DNA from: Actinomycetes bacterium
GTDB taxonomy: Bacteria > Actinomycetota > Actinomycetes > S36-B12
Length of the DNA: 64,000 nt
Direction: 5' to 3'
Assembly (NCBI GenBank): GCA_024641635.1
Contig: JAHECS010000011.1
Span: forward strand, 1-64,000
Position numbers and translations under genes: made by a program. Below are positions 17,201-26,628 of the stretch, piece after piece. Numbering within the stretch: the stretch's first letter is position 1; each line of letters starts with the position of its first letter. A model generated the notes under the pieces. It searched no databases, had not been told where the DNA came from, and saw only the letters and a program-made list of their open reading frames with translations.

Positions 17201-18759
17201 GGTCGCCCTTCGGCCCCATGCTCGCGCTCGTGACCTCGCCCCTCGGGCTTCACGAGCGGGAAGAGGATCGTCTCGCGGATCCCCAGCCCGGTCAGCGCCA
17301 TGAGCATCCGGTCGATGCCGAGTCCGACGCCGCCCATCGGCGGCATGCCCTGCTCCATGGCCCGCAGGAAGTCCTCGTCCAGGTGCATGGCCTCGACGTC
17401 TCCGCGGTCGGCGAGCGCCGCCTGCTCCATGAGCCGCTCCCGCTGGATCACCGGATCGATGAGCTCGGAGTAGCCGGTGCCCGACTCGGCGCCATTGATG
17501 TAGAGGTCCCACTTCTCGACGACGCCGGGCTTGGTCCGGTGCCCGCGCACGAGCGGGGACGTGTCGACGGGGTAGTCCATGACGAACGTGGGCGTCGTGA
17601 ACGAGGACACGACATGGTGCTCGAAGAGCTCCTCCACGAGCTTTCCGGGCACCGCGGTCGGGTGGAACTCGATGCCATCGCGCCCGCACAGCTCGACCAG
17701 GTGCTCACGAGGCGTGCTCGGCGTGATCTCCTCGCCGATGGCCGCCGAGAGTGACTCGTAGAGGTCCACCTGGGGCCAGATGCCGGAGAGGTCCAGCACC
17801 GAGCCGTCATGGTGCTCGACCACGAGCGACCCGCAGGCGGCCACCGCGGCCTCCTGGTAGATCTCGCGCGTGAGCGTCGCCATGCCCTGGTAGTCGGAGT
17901 AGGCCTGGTAGAACTCGAGCATCGTGAACTCCGGCGAGTGCGTGCGGTCCGCGCCCTCGTTGCGGAAGTTGCGATTGACCTCGAACACGCGCTCGAGCCC
18001 GCCCACCACCGCGCGCTTGAGGAAGAGCTCCGGCGCGATTCGCAGGTACACGTCGATGTCGAACGCATTCGAGTGGGTGACGAAGGGTCGGGCCGCTGCC
18101 CCGCCGTGCAGCGTCTGCAGCATCGGCGTCTCGATCTCCAGGAAGCCCCTGCCCGCCATGCTGTTCCGGATCGATGACACCACGGCCACCCGCGTTCGGG
18201 CGACCTGCTGCGCCTCGGCGCGCGTGATGAGGTCGACGTAGCGCTGGCGGACCCGTGTCTCCTCGTTCAGCGGCTTGTGCGCCACCGGGAGCGGGCGGAG
18301 GGCCTTCGACGCCATCCGCCACTCGTCCGCCAGCACCGACAGCTCGCCGCGGCGGCTCGAGATGACCTCTCCGGCCACGAACACGTGGTCGCCGATGTCG
18401 ACGAGGTCCTTCCAGTCGGCCAGCTGCTGCTCGCCGACGTTGGCCAGCGAGATCATCGCCTGGATCTCGGCGCCATCTCCGGCCCTGAGGGTCGCGAAAC
18501 AGAGCTTGCCGGTGTTGCGGGAGAAGATGACGCGCCCGGCCAGCCCGACCCGCGATCCGGTGGACGTGTCGGCCGGCAGGTCGGGATGGGCTGCACGCAC
18601 CTCGGCGATGGTCGTGGTCAGGGGTAGGCCGATGGCATAGGGCTCCATGCCTCGCGACGCCAGCAGCTCGCGCTTCTCGCGCCTGATGCGCATCTGCTCC
18701 GGCAGGTCGTCATCGGCTTCGCTGGGCGCCGCGGCAGCGCTCGTCGCTTCGGTCGTCAC
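17197..18759 (-). CDS. lysS: Lysyl-tRNA synthetase, class II
   Basis: The 520-residue enzyme has an N-terminal OB-fold anticodon-binding domain (about 65-170). The class II core follows, with motif 2 [20 protein letters not shown] and motif 3 [15 protein letters not shown] near the C-terminus. I take the GTG at 18757-18759, which gives [13 protein letters not shown]. Reading further upstream would run through the divergent HAD gene in the wrong frame. TAGCCT at 18768-18773 (minus) lies 8 bases before the GTG, so the transcript is short-leadered or leaderless. It diverges from the HAD gene with only 33 bases between starts. Confidence 0.96.
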   Translation of the reverse strand: MTTEATSAAAAPSEADDDLPEQMRIRREKRELLASRGMEPYAIGLPLTTTIAEVRAAHPDLPADTSTGSRVGLAGRVIFSRNTGKLCFATLRAGDGAEIQAMISLANVGEQQLADWKDLVDIGDHVFVAGEVISSRRGELSVLADEWRMASKALRPLPVAHKPLNEETRVRQRYVDLITRAEAQQVARTRVAVVSSIRNSMAGRGFLEIETPMLQTLHGGAAARPFVTHSNAFDIDVYLRIAPELFLKRAVVGGLERVFEVNRNFRNEGADRTHSPEFTMLEFYQAYSDYQGMATLTREIYQEAAVAACGSLVVEHHDGSVLDLSGIWPQVDLYESLSAAIGEEITPSTPREHLVELCGRDGIEFHPTAVPGKLVEELFEHHVVSSFTTPTFVMDYPVDTSPLVRGHRTKPGVVEKWDLYINGAESGTGYSELIDPVIQRERLMEQAALADRGDVEAMHLDEDFLRAMEQGMPPMGGVGLGIDRMLMALTGLGIRETILFPLVKPEGRGHEREHGAEGRP

Positions 18760-18792
18760 AGCGCCCAAGGCTATGCCTCGTAGGCTGCGCGC

Positions 18793-19509
18793 ATGAGCAA
18801 CGGCCCCGGCGGTGCACACGGCTGGTCCACCCCCGGCCCGATCCGCGGGGTGATCTTCGACGTCCACTCGACCCTCGTCGACCAGGGTGACGCCACCGCA
18901 TGGCTCGACGCCGCCCTCGCCGTGGCTCCGCACCCCTTGTCCGAGGCCGAGCGAGCCGCGCTGCTCGGCTTTCTCGACCGCATCTGGGAGGGGGCTCGGG
19001 TCAGCGATCCCGAGAGCAGCCGCGATCTCTCCTTCGAGGCGCATGCGCGGGTGTTCCATGGCCTGCTCGACGCCGGACCGGGCGTGGACCGTGCCCTTGG
19101 AGACGCGCTCTACGACGTCATGCTCGACACGTGGCACGCGTACGACGATGCCGTGCCCACGTTGCGTGCGCTTCGCGGTGCCGGGATCGGCACGTGCCTC
19201 CTCTCGAACGCGGGGGTGCCGATCCGGACCGTCCTGGACCGGGACGGCCTGACACCGTGGTGCGATGAGATCGTGCTGTCCTACGAGGTCGGCTTCGTGA
19301 AGCCCGACCCGCGGATCTTCGAGGCCTCCCTGGCAGCCCTGGACCTGCCTGCCAGCGACGTCCTCATGGTTGGCGACAACGCCAACGACGACGGTGGCGG
19401 AACCCACCTGGGCCTGCGGACGCTCATCCTTCCGCGCACGAGCGGGCCCGTCCACGGGCTGGACGCCGTGCTCGCCCTCGTCGAGGGCGTCAACGCGCGA
19501 CGTGGCTAG
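18793..19509 (+). CDS. HAD-superfamily hydrolase with altered catalytic motif
   Basis: The 238-residue protein has the HAD fold. Motif I is FDVHSTLVD (about 22-30), motif II serine is in LLSNAG (about 137-142), motif III lysine is in GFVKPDP (about 168-174), and motif IV is MVGDNANDD (about 194-202). In motif I the second Asp of DxDxT, the usual general acid in phosphatases, is replaced by His. This could change the reaction (dehalogenases also lack that Asp) or lower phosphatase activity. TAGGCT (18781-18786) sits 6 bases before the ATG, predicting a leaderless mRNA. It ends convergent with coaX, overlapping by four bases. Confidence 0.8.
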   Translation: MSNGPGGAHGWSTPGPIRGVIFDVHSTLVDQGDATAWLDAALAVAPHPLSEAERAALLGFLDRIWEGARVSDPESSRDLSFEAHARVFHGLLDAGPGVDRALGDALYDVMLDTWHAYDDAVPTLRALRGAGIGTCLLSNAGVPIRTVLDRDGLTPWCDEIVLSYEVGFVKPDPRIFEASLAALDLPASDVLMVGDNANDDGGGTHLGLRTLILPRTSGPVHGLDAVLALVEGVNARRG

Positions 19510-20273
19510 CGCAGGTCGGCGTTCTTCGCGTAGACCAGCCGCAGCCCGGTGAGCGTGAGCTCCGGATCATGGTGCGTGATCGTCTGCGACTCCGGGACGA
19601 CGATGGGCGCCAGCCCCCCGGTAGCGACCACGGCCGTGACCTCGCCCAGCTCGTCGACGATCCGGTCGACGAGCCCGTCCACCTGACCCGCGAACCCGTA
19701 GAGAGCTCCCGACTGCAGCGCCTCCACGGTGTTCTTGCCGATCACCGAGCGAGGCCGCACCAGTTCCACCCTGCGCAGCTGGGCAGCGCGCGAGGCCAGT
19801 GCCTCGATCGAGATCTCGATGCCCGGGGCCAGCGCCCCACCAAGGAACTCCCCCTTGGCGGAGACGACGTCGAGGTTCGTGGACGTGCCGAAGTCGACGA
19901 CGATGCACGGTCCGCCGTACTGGTGGTGCGCGGCGATGGTGTTGACGATGCGGTCGGCGCCCACCTCCTTGGGGTTGTCCGTGAGCACGGGCACGCCGGT
20001 CTTGGTCCCGGGCTCGACGATCACCGTGGGCACCTCGTCGAAGTAGCGCCCCAGCATGACGCGCATCTCACGCAGGACGGAGGGCACTGTGCTGCACAGC
20101 GCGATCCCCGTGATGTCGCTCGCGTCTCCGGCCAGCAGCCCGCGGTAGGTGAGGGCCATCTCGTCCGCTGTCGTGCGGGCATCGGTCTTGATCCGCCACG
20201 ACGAGGCCAGGTCGTCGCCGTCGAACAGGCCGAAGACGGTGTTGGTGTTGCCGACGTCGATCGCGAGCAGCAC
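19506..20273 (-). CDS. coaX: Type III pantothenate kinase
   Basis: CoaX phosphorylates pantothenate in the first step of CoA synthesis. The 255-residue protein shows the ASKHA-fold motifs [12 protein letters not shown] (6-17), the phosphate-binding [20 protein letters not shown] and GGALAPGIE of the type III family. The start is a GTG whose last base is shared with the nadC stop (TAGTG). It is the last gene of DUF2520-panC-nadB-nadC-coaX, which combines pantothenate and NAD synthesis. Confidence 0.96.
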   Translation of the reverse strand: MLLAIDVGNTNTVFGLFDGDDLASSWRIKTDARTTADEMALTYRGLLAGDASDITGIALCSTVPSVLREMRVMLGRYFDEVPTVIVEPGTKTGVPVLTDNPKEVGADRIVNTIAAHHQYGGPCIVVDFGTSTNLDVVSAKGEFLGGALAPGIEISIEALASRAAQLRRVELVRPRSVIGKNTVEALQSGALYGFAGQVDGLVDRIVDELGEVTAVVATGGLAPIVVPESQTITHHDPELTLTGLRLVYAKNADLR

Positions 20274-21169
20274 TAGGACTCCTGACGCAGGTCGGCGCCG
20301 ATGTCCAGCACCGGAGCCGAATGGGTGAGGGCTCCCACAGCAAGGTAGTCGACGCCCGTGGCCGCCACCTCACCCGCCATGTCGAGGGACAGCCCTCCGG
20401 ACGCCTCGAGCCGAGCCCGGCCACTCGTGCGACGGACGGCCTCCCGCATCTGCTCCGGCGTGAAGTTGTCCAGGAGCACGAGGTCCGCGCCAGCGTCGAG
20501 CACCTCGTCGAGCTGGTCGATCGAGTCGACCTCCACCTCCACGTCGATGCCAGGGAACTGCCGACGCACGGCCTCGAAGGCGGCCGCGACCCCGCCCGCG
20601 GCGATCACATGGTTGTCCTTGACCAGGGCAGCGTCCGAGAGCGACATCCGGTGGTTGACTCCCCCACCGCACCGGACGGCGTACTTCTCCAGCCGTCTCA
20701 TGCCCGGGGTCGTCTTCCGGGTGTCGCGGATCGACGCACCCGTGCCGGCCACGGCATCCACCCAGGTGCGGGTCGCCGTCGCGATGCCGCTGAGATGCCC
20801 CAGCAGGTTGAGCGCGGGACGTTCGGCACGGAGCAGCTCATGCGTCGGTCCCGACGCCGAGAGGATGACGTCGCCCGCCTCGACTCGACTGCCGTCGGCG
20901 ACCACGGTGCGGACGGCCACCGAGTCACCGGACACGTACGAGAACACCGCCTCCGCCACCGACCCTCCGGCCACGATGCCGGGCCGACGCGCGACGAGGT
21001 CCAGCGTGGCCCGCTGGTCCGACGGGACCGTCGCCACCGTCGTGACATCGACGCCGCCATCGAGGTCCTCGTCGACCGCCAGGCCGATGAGCAGCTCGAG
21101 CGCGACAGGGTCGATGCCGGCCGCCGACACCTTCGCCCGCACTCCGTCATCGATCCGACCGCCACTCAT
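20273..21169 (-). CDS. nadC: Nicotinate-nucleotide pyrophosphorylase (quinolinate phosphoribosyltransferase)
   Basis: NadC converts quinolinate and PRPP to nicotinate mononucleotide. The 298-residue protein shows DEDLDGGVDVTT near the start, the DTRKTTPGMRRLEKYAV substrate loop, VNHRMSLSDAALVKDNH with the catalytic lysine, and VEVEVDS and LEASGG in the barrel. The ATG at 21169 overlaps the nadB stop (ATGA). The protein runs to the coaX start without a gap. Confidence 0.96.
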   Translation of the reverse strand: MSGGRIDDGVRAKVSAAGIDPVALELLIGLAVDEDLDGGVDVTTVATVPSDQRATLDLVARRPGIVAGGSVAEAVFSYVSGDSVAVRTVVADGSRVEAGDVILSASGPTHELLRAERPALNLLGHLSGIATATRTWVDAVAGTGASIRDTRKTTPGMRRLEKYAVRCGGGVNHRMSLSDAALVKDNHVIAAGGVAAAFEAVRRQFPGIDVEVEVDSIDQLDEVLDAGADLVLLDNFTPEQMREAVRRTSGRARLEASGGLSLDMAGEVAATGVDYLAVGALTHSAPVLDIGADLRQES

Positions 21170-22821
21170 GCAGGGCCACCCATCAGGCTCTCCTCCCGCG
21201 TCACCAGCTGCCCATCGTCGGCCACGCGCGTCACGAGCCGCACGCGCCATCGATCGTCATCCTGCTCCGGGTAGTCCTCGCGCCAATGCGAACCCCGGGT
21301 CTCCGTGCGGAGAACGGCATGCCGCACCAGCACGGTCGCGATCTGGTGCAGGTTGGACGTCTCCCAGTCCTCCGTCGACGGCGTCGCGCCGTCGGCGCGC
21401 CCCAGCTGCGTCAGGCTCCGCTCCGCCTCGGCAAGGGAGTCGGCGCTGCGGAGCACCCCGGCGTCGGTGTCCATCACCTGCTGCATGGGCCGCCGCACCG
21501 CGTGCGGCAGGAGCCCGTCGGCCCCGGAGAGCGGCTCCGCCTCTCGGATCACCGGATCGTCCTCCTGGAGGGCCGACACGATCCGGCGGGCGAAGACCAG
21601 GCCCTCGAGCAGCGAGTTGGACGCCAGCCGGTTGGCCCCGTGCACGCCCGTGCATGCGACCTCGCCGCAGGCGTACAGGCCCCGGATGCTCGCCCGGCCC
21701 CAGTGGTCGGTGCGAACCCCTCCCGACACGTAGTGCTGCGCCGGAGCGACGGGGATGAGGTCGGTGACGGGGTCGATTCCCCGCGACCGGCACGACTCCA
21801 GGATCGTCGGGAAGCGCTGGAGCCACGTGTCCGCGCCCAGCATGCGCCCGTCGAGCCAGACGTGGGGGGCCCCTTCGTCGCGCATGCGCCGCATGATCGC
21901 CTTGGCCACGACGTCCCGAGGGGCGAGGTCCGCCAGCGGGTGCACGCCCGTCATCAGTCGCGACCCGCTGCCGTCGAGCAGCACGGCGCCCTCGCCCCGC
22001 ACCGCCTCCGACACGAGGGGCTGCTGCCCCTGGGCAAGGGGACCGAGCCACATGACGGTCGGGTGGAACTGGACGAACTCGACGTCGGCGATGTCGGCCC
22101 CTGCCCGCAGCGCGAGCGCGACGCCGTCGCCGGTCGACACGTAGGGGTTGGTCGTCTGGCCGAAGACCTGGCCGAACCCGCCGGTCGCCAGCACGACCAC
22201 CGGGGCGAGAGCCGCGCCGATCCCGTCGCGCTGGCCCGAGCCCATGACGTGCAGGGTCACGCCCTGGGCCGCTCCGGTGCCGTCGCGGAGGAGGTCGAGG
22301 GCCAGGGCATTCTCGATCACCTCGATCCCGGGATCCAGCTGGACGGCAGCGACGAGGGCACGGGAGATCTCGGCTCCCGTGGCGTCGCCGCCGGCGTGCG
22401 CGATCCGGTCTCGAAGGTGGCCCCCCTCGCGGGTCAGGGCGATCGCGCCGCTGGCGTCGACGTCGAAGTGAGCCCCGATGGCGATGAGATCCCGCACGGC
22501 GGCCGGACCCTCGGTGACGAGGATGTCGACGGCCACCTCGTCGCACAGGCCGACGCCCGCGACGAGGGTGTCGTGCAGGTGCTCGGCCGGTGAGTCGTCC
22601 TCGGACAGCGCGGCGGCGATGCCGCCCTGCGCCCACCGCGTCGATCCCTCGTTGACCTGGGCCTTGGTCACGAGGAGGACCGTGCGCCCGATGGCGCGCG
22701 CTCTGAGTGCGACGCTCAGCCCGGCGATACCCGAGCCCACCACGACGACATCGGCGCGGGCGGTCCAGCCGGGGTCCGCGGCAGTGAGGCGGTCAGGAAC
22801 GCGCACAGAGGATGTCGTCAT
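21166..22821 (-). CDS. nadB: L-aspartate oxidase
   Basis: NadB oxidises aspartate to iminoaspartate with FAD, the first step of de novo NAD synthesis. The 551-residue protein has an FAD Rossmann motif VVVGSGIAGLSVALRA (about 26-41) and the STRWAQGGIAAAL segment. FVQFHPTVM, PAQHYVSGGVRTD and YACGEVACTGVHGANRLASNSLLEG are conserved in the fumarate reductase/aspartate oxidase family. A C-terminal helical domain completes it. The gene overlaps panC at its start and nadC at its end. I saw no nadA in the window, so quinolinate synthase must be encoded elsewhere. Confidence 0.96.
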   Translation of the reverse strand: MTTSSVRVPDRLTAADPGWTARADVVVVGSGIAGLSVALRARAIGRTVLLVTKAQVNEGSTRWAQGGIAAALSEDDSPAEHLHDTLVAGVGLCDEVAVDILVTEGPAAVRDLIAIGAHFDVDASGAIALTREGGHLRDRIAHAGGDATGAEISRALVAAVQLDPGIEVIENALALDLLRDGTGAAQGVTLHVMGSGQRDGIGAALAPVVVLATGGFGQVFGQTTNPYVSTGDGVALALRAGADIADVEFVQFHPTVMWLGPLAQGQQPLVSEAVRGEGAVLLDGSGSRLMTGVHPLADLAPRDVVAKAIMRRMRDEGAPHVWLDGRMLGADTWLQRFPTILESCRSRGIDPVTDLIPVAPAQHYVSGGVRTDHWGRASIRGLYACGEVACTGVHGANRLASNSLLEGLVFARRIVSALQEDDPVIREAEPLSGADGLLPHAVRRPMQQVMDTDAGVLRSADSLAEAERSLTQLGRADGATPSTEDWETSNLHQIATVLVRHAVLRTETRGSHWREDYPEQDDDRWRVRLVTRVADDGQLVTREESLMGGPA

Positions 22822-23675
22822 CGCCCGATCACCACCGCACGATTGTCGATGAGCCGGGTGCTGCCGACCCGCGCCGCGACGAGCGCCCTCGCCAGGCCCC
22901 GGTCCGGCGCCTCGCCGAGTTCGGGGTCGACCACGACCAGGTAGTCGAGGTCGACGCCCGCCACCTGCGCCAGCACGGCTCGCCCGGCGAGCGCGGCGGC
23001 CTCCGCCCCGTCGACCGCTGCGACCTCGGCCGCCTCAAGGGCCCGCGGGATCGCGGCGGCCGCGACCCGCTCCGGCTCCGACAGGAATCGGTTGCGACTG
23101 CTGAGGGCCAGCCCGTCGGGCTCGCGCACCGTGGGCACGCCGATCACCGAGACGCCCATCCTGAGGTCCGCCGTCATCCGGCGGACGAGGACGAGCTGCT
23201 GGTAGTCCTTCTCTCCGAACACCGCCACGTCGGGCCGCGTCATGCCGATGAGCTTCGCCACGACCGTCAGCACCCCGCGGAAGTGCCCCGGTCGGGACGC
23301 ACCCTCGAGGATCCCGCCCAGGTACCCGGGATCAAGGGTGACGCTGTCATCTCGGAAGCCTCGGGCAGCTCCGTACACCTCGGTCGCATCGGGAGCGAGG
23401 ACGATGTCGGCGCCCGCCGCGTCGGCGAGAGCGACGTCGGACTCCAGCGACCGCGGGTAGACCTCGTAGTCCTCGCCGGCACCGAACTGGGTCGGGTTGA
23501 CGAAGACGGTGACGATGACGGACCCCTCGGCGCCCGCGTGCTGCCTGGCGGTCCTGACCAGCTCCACGTGCCCGTCGTGCAGGGCGCCCATCGTCATCAC
23601 GACGGCCCGGAGGCCCGCCCTGCCTTCTGTGGCGTCGGCCAGGGCTGCCGCGGTCGTGACCACGCGCGCCGGCAC
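22818..23675 (-). CDS. panC: Pantothenate synthetase
   Basis: PanC joins pantoate and beta-alanine using ATP. The 285-residue protein has the HIGH-like motif MTMGALHDGH (27-36), VFVNPTQFG, RPGHFRGVLTVVAKL, FGEKDYQQL and LALSSRNRFLS, all hallmarks of the family. The GTG start lies one base after the upstream gene's stop. It forms a pathway unit with coaX four genes on. DUF2520 directly before it may be a ketopantoate-reductase-like oxidoreductase. Confidence 0.96.
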   Translation of the reverse strand: MPARVVTTAAALADATEGRAGLRAVVMTMGALHDGHVELVRTARQHAGAEGSVIVTVFVNPTQFGAGEDYEVYPRSLESDVALADAAGADIVLAPDATEVYGAARGFRDDSVTLDPGYLGGILEGASRPGHFRGVLTVVAKLIGMTRPDVAVFGEKDYQQLVLVRRMTADLRMGVSVIGVPTVREPDGLALSSRNRFLSEPERVAAAAIPRALEAAEVAAVDGAEAAALAGRAVLAQVAGVDLDYLVVVDPELGEAPDRGLARALVAARVGSTRLIDNRAVVIGR

Positions 23676-23676
23676 G

Positions 23677-24558
23677 TCAGTCAGCCTTCCTGGCGAGCAC
23701 GCCGAGCAGCTCCTGCGCTGCGGACAGGTCGATCAGGCCTGCTGCCACGGCGCGATCGGCGGTCAGCCGGGCCAGGGACCGGTAGGCGTCCGTCACGACC
23801 GGCGAGAGGTCGCTCATGCGGTCCAGGTGCTCCGCAACCGTGCGCGCGTCACCCCTGGCGACCGGACCGGTCAGGGCGGCGTCACCGTGCCTGAGGGCGT
23901 TGTCGAGTGATGCACTCAGCAGCGGGGCCATCAGCCGCTGGGGCTCGGCGATCCCGGCCTCCCGCAGGAGCTCCAGGGATTGCAGCACCACCGTCATGAG
24001 GTAGTTGGCGCCGAACACGATGGCCGCGTGGTAGAGCCCACGAGCCTCCTCCGGAACCCAGACCGGCTCGCCGCCCATCTCGACGACGAGGGCCTCGACC
24101 ACCGGCCGCACCGATTCGGCCGACGTCACGCCGAAGGGGCAGTCCGCCAGGCGGGCCAGGTCGACGCTCGTGCCGGTGAACGTCATGACGGGGTGCAGTG
24201 CCAGCGGGATCGCGCCGACGTCCTCCGCGGCCTCGAGCACCTCGACCCCGTAGCGGCCCGATGGGTGGGCGACGAACTGACCCGCATGGATGGCCCCGGT
24301 GCCCGCCAGGCCCGCGGCGAGCGCGGGCAGGACGTCATCCGGGACGGCCAGCACGACGAGGTCCGCACCGGCGGCGACCTCCGGCACGGCGAGGATCGGC
24401 ACGCCCGGGAGAAGGGCCTCGGCGCGCAGGCGCGAGAGGTCGCTGACCGCCGAGACGGCGACGATGTCGTGGCCTGCTCGGCGCAACGCCGCGCCCAGCA
24501 CCGCGCCGACGCGACCCGCGCCCACGATGCCGACGCGAAGCCGCGGCGGACCGGACAT
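23677..24558 (-). CDS. DUF2520 / Rossmann-like oxidoreductase (possible ketopantoate reductase role)
   Basis: The protein of about 293 residues begins with a Rossmann motif VGIVGAGRVGAVLGAAL and has an NADP-dependent-oxidoreductase N-terminal domain. An all-helical C-terminal DUF2520 domain contains ALHPVMTFTGTSVDLARLADCPFGV. It precedes panC, and this linkage is widespread. This context suggests it acts on pantoate precursors or a related dehydrogenation, but that is an inference. Two starts are possible: the ATG at 24556-24558, or a GTG two codons earlier (24562-24564), which lies 7 bases after a TACGCT -10 box and could be a leaderless start. Confidence 0.82.
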   Translation of the reverse strand: MSGPPRLRVGIVGAGRVGAVLGAALRRAGHDIVAVSAVSDLSRLRAEALLPGVPILAVPEVAAGADLVVLAVPDDVLPALAAGLAGTGAIHAGQFVAHPSGRYGVEVLEAAEDVGAIPLALHPVMTFTGTSVDLARLADCPFGVTSAESVRPVVEALVVEMGGEPVWVPEEARGLYHAAIVFGANYLMTVVLQSLELLREAGIAEPQRLMAPLLSASLDNALRHGDAALTGPVARGDARTVAEHLDRMSDLSPVVTDAYRSLARLTADRAVAAGLIDLSAAQELLGVLARKAD

Positions 24559-24657
24559 GCTCACCCGACGGAGCGTAGACCGCGCGCACGCTGCCGCCTC
24601 CGGCAGTGCGGCGTCGTGCACACCCGTCGGCTGCGTTGCGTCTGGCACGATGACGGC

Positions 24658-25782
24658 GTGCCGACGACCCTGCTGCTGGGCATCGGGGCCGCAGCCGGGC
24701 TCCCGTGCGACCGGCAGCTGGCGCTGGCGCCTCATCACCCCCTCGCGAATCCGGGGTTCCAGCTGCAGGTCACCGTCGAGGACGGGATCGTGACGTCAGC
24801 GGACCCGCGACCCGGCCTCATGCACCGCAGCGCCGAGAAGCTCTTCGAGTCCAGGGACTGCCGCCAGGCCATGCTCCTGGCGGACCGGCACGACTGGCTG
24901 TCCGCCTTCTCGTCGGAGGTCGGCGTCGCGCTGACCTTCGAGGATGCCCTCGGCATCGTGCCGCCGGAGCGGGCGACGTGGATCCGTACGGCACTGGCCG
25001 AGGCCAACCGGATCACGGCCAGCCTCGCCTTCCTCGCGCCGGTGTCGGGGGCCGTGCGGTCGCGGGCCGAGGTGGTGCGGGAGCGGTTCGTCGACGCCCA
25101 GGAGCAGGTCACGGGAGGACGGGTCCATCCGGGCTTCGCGCGGATCGGCGGAGTGGCGGCACCGCTACACGAGGAGGGCATCGCCGCGTACCGGGCATCG
25201 CTCGACGCGCTGGGCACCCTGCATCGGGACCTCGTCGACGCCATTGCCGGCTTCACCGAGCCGCTCGCAGCCGTGGCGACGCTGTCCAGGGACGAGGCGA
25301 TCGCCTACGGAGCCAGCGGGCCGGTCGCGCGGGCCAGCGGACTCGACCTCGACCTGCGTCGCGACGACCCGTACCTCGCGTACGGCCCGCTCGCCGACGA
25401 GCTGGCAGTCGTCACCCGCACGGCCGGTGACGCGCAGGCGCGCTACCAGGTGCTGGTCGACGAGCTTCCGGTGTCCGCCCGGCTCCTGGCCGCCTGCCTG
25501 GCCGAGGTCGAGCGACTCGGCCCGGGCCCCGTCGACGTACCCCTCCCGAAGGTGGTGCGACTGCCCGAGGGGACGTCCTACGCGTGGCTCGAGGGCCCGC
25601 TCGGCATCAGCGGCTGCCTCGTCGTCGGGTCCGGGGAGAAGACCCCGGGGCGCATGAAGATCCGCTCAGCCTCGTTCGCCACGATGCAGGCGATGGGGGT
25701 GGCGCTGGTCGGCACGCCCGAGGATCGGCTGGCGGAGGCTGTCATGTCGTTCCCGATGGTGATGGGCGACGTCGACCGCTAG
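24658..25782 (+). CDS. Orphan NuoD-like (NADH dehydrogenase 49-kDa subunit family) protein
   Basis: The 374-residue protein aligns by eye with NuoD. HHPLANPGFQLQVTVEDG corresponds to the HPSTHG...L region. DPRPGLMHRSAEKLFESRDCRQA matches the GLLHRGTEKL helix. The C-terminus MKIRSASFATMQAM...VMGDVDR matches KIRAPSFAHLQAL...IMGEVDR. No other nuo genes accompany it. It lacks the CxxC pairs of [NiFe] hydrogenase large subunits. The GTG at 24658 is the only fitting start; the longer open frame upstream overlaps the divergent DUF2520 gene. The function of such orphans is unknown to me. It ends at a long hairpin (25785-25850). Confidence 0.8.
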   Translation: MPTTLLLGIGAAAGLPCDRQLALAPHHPLANPGFQLQVTVEDGIVTSADPRPGLMHRSAEKLFESRDCRQAMLLADRHDWLSAFSSEVGVALTFEDALGIVPPERATWIRTALAEANRITASLAFLAPVSGAVRSRAEVVRERFVDAQEQVTGGRVHPGFARIGGVAAPLHEEGIAAYRASLDALGTLHRDLVDAIAGFTEPLAAVATLSRDEAIAYGASGPVARASGLDLDLRRDDPYLAYGPLADELAVVTRTAGDAQARYQVLVDELPVSARLLAACLAEVERLGPGPVDVPLPKVVRLPEGTSYAWLEGPLGISGCLVVGSGEKTPGRMKIRSASFATMQAMGVALVGTPEDRLAEAVMSFPMVMGDVDR

Positions 25783-25784
25783 CT

Positions 25785-25850
25785 CCGCCGAGAGGCACGC
25801 AATGGTCGCGCTGCGGGGGTCCGCAGCGACCATTGCGTGCCTCTCGGCGG
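25785..25850. terminator. Second long perfect hairpin between convergent genes
   Basis: The 25-base arm at 25785-25809 (starting CCGCCGAGAGGCACGC) has its exact reverse complement at 25826-25850. TGCGG (25812-25816) and CCGCA (25821-25825) extend the stem inside with a small bulge and a GGGT loop. It begins 2 bases after the NuoD-like stop and ends one base before the stop codon of the minus-strand gene. No T-tract is present. It probably ends both transcripts. Confidence 0.7.
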
Positions 25851-26141
25851 TCAGTCCTCGCCGTGCTCCCGCAGGTAGGTCACGAAGCGGGCCCGCAGCA
25901 GCTCCTCGGTCGTCGGGTCGAGCTCCCGATCGCCCCACATCTCGCGGAACGCGCGCACCGTCTCGATGAACGTACCGCCCACGGCGCCGAGGTCACCGCC
26001 CTCACCCTCGATCGCTGCCATGCCGGGCATGTGCGAGAACAGGTCGGTGAAGAATCCGACGTCCACGTGATGCTCGGCGCGCTTGAAGGCGCGCTGGCGC
26101 AGTTCGTCGAACGGGAGGTCCTCGAGTGCGACGTCGCTCAT
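25851..26141 (-). CDS. Conserved small actinobacterial protein of unknown function
   Basis: This 96-residue acidic protein reads as predominantly helical (LEDLPFDELRQRAFKRAEHH, later LDPTTEELLRARFVTYLREH). It has no signal peptide or membrane segment. It is the last gene of the ftsH-fol operon, starting 10 bases after DUF3180. I recall similar proteins in this place in other actinobacteria, but no function can be assigned. The stop codon directly abuts the hairpin at 25785-25850. Confidence 0.7.
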   Translation of the reverse strand: MSDVALEDLPFDELRQRAFKRAEHHVDVGFFTDLFSHMPGMAAIEGEGGDLGAVGGTFIETVRAFREMWGDRELDPTTEELLRARFVTYLREHGED

Positions 26142-26151
26142 GGCACGAAGC

Positions 26152-26628
26152 CTATTGGGTGGGCGGGCCGTCGCCGGGACCCACGGGGAGTCGGCACAGG
26201 TGCTCGAGCCACAGTGCCGCCGTCGCGAGCGCGAGCGCGCCCACCGACGCGATCGTGGCCGCCCAGAAGGTCTGCGCACCGGAGGCCGTGCCGAGCTTGG
26301 TGGCCATCCCGACCGCGATGCCGCCGTAGAAGCCCATGACCAAAGCCCCGATGCGCGAGGCGGCCATGGCGAGCGCAGCGGTGCGGGCCGCCACGATCGC
26401 GGGCATGGGCTTGCTCCCCGGCCGATGCTGGAGGCGCGGTCGCGAGGACAGTCCCCAGTACCCGACGGCGCCGGCCAGCAGCCACAGGGCCGCAGCGGCC
26501 AGCCACGGGACGGGCACGATGCGACCGCTCCAGGCGTCGATGACCTGGACGACGCCCCACCCGAGCGCCGCCGCGACGACCGCGATCCCGACGAGCAGCC
26601 GGATCCGCGTCGGCTGCATGGCATTCAC
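26152..26628 (-). CDS. DUF3180 membrane protein
   Basis: The protein of about 158 residues has four predicted membrane helices: near the N-terminus (LLVGIAVVAAALGWGVV), PWLAAAALWLLAGAVGYWGL, a weaker one around the Ala-rich TAALAMAASRIGALVMGFY, and TIASVGALALATAALWL. This is the DUF3180 pattern, and the gene follows folK as in many actinobacteria. The GTG at 26626-26628 overlaps the folK stop (GTGA); the ATG three codons later at 26619 is the alternative. The function is unknown. Confidence 0.85.
   Translation of the reverse strand: MNAMQPTRIRLLVGIAVVAAALGWGVVQVIDAWSGRIVPVPWLAAAALWLLAGAVGYWGLSSRPRLQHRPGSKPMPAIVAARTAALAMAASRIGALVMGFYGGIAVGMATKLGTASGAQTFWAATIASVGALALATAALWLEHLCRLPVGPGDGPPTQ

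Noticed and set aside
18760-19455. N-terminal extension of about 230 residues on LysS
   Set aside because: It is antisense to the HAD gene and has no similarity to the domain fused to LysX-type synthetases; a GTG at 18759 gives a normal LysS.
23980-24657. N-terminal extension of the NuoD-like protein
   Set aside because: The extra 226 residues are antisense to DUF2520 and Arg/His-rich; family similarity begins after the GTG at 24658.
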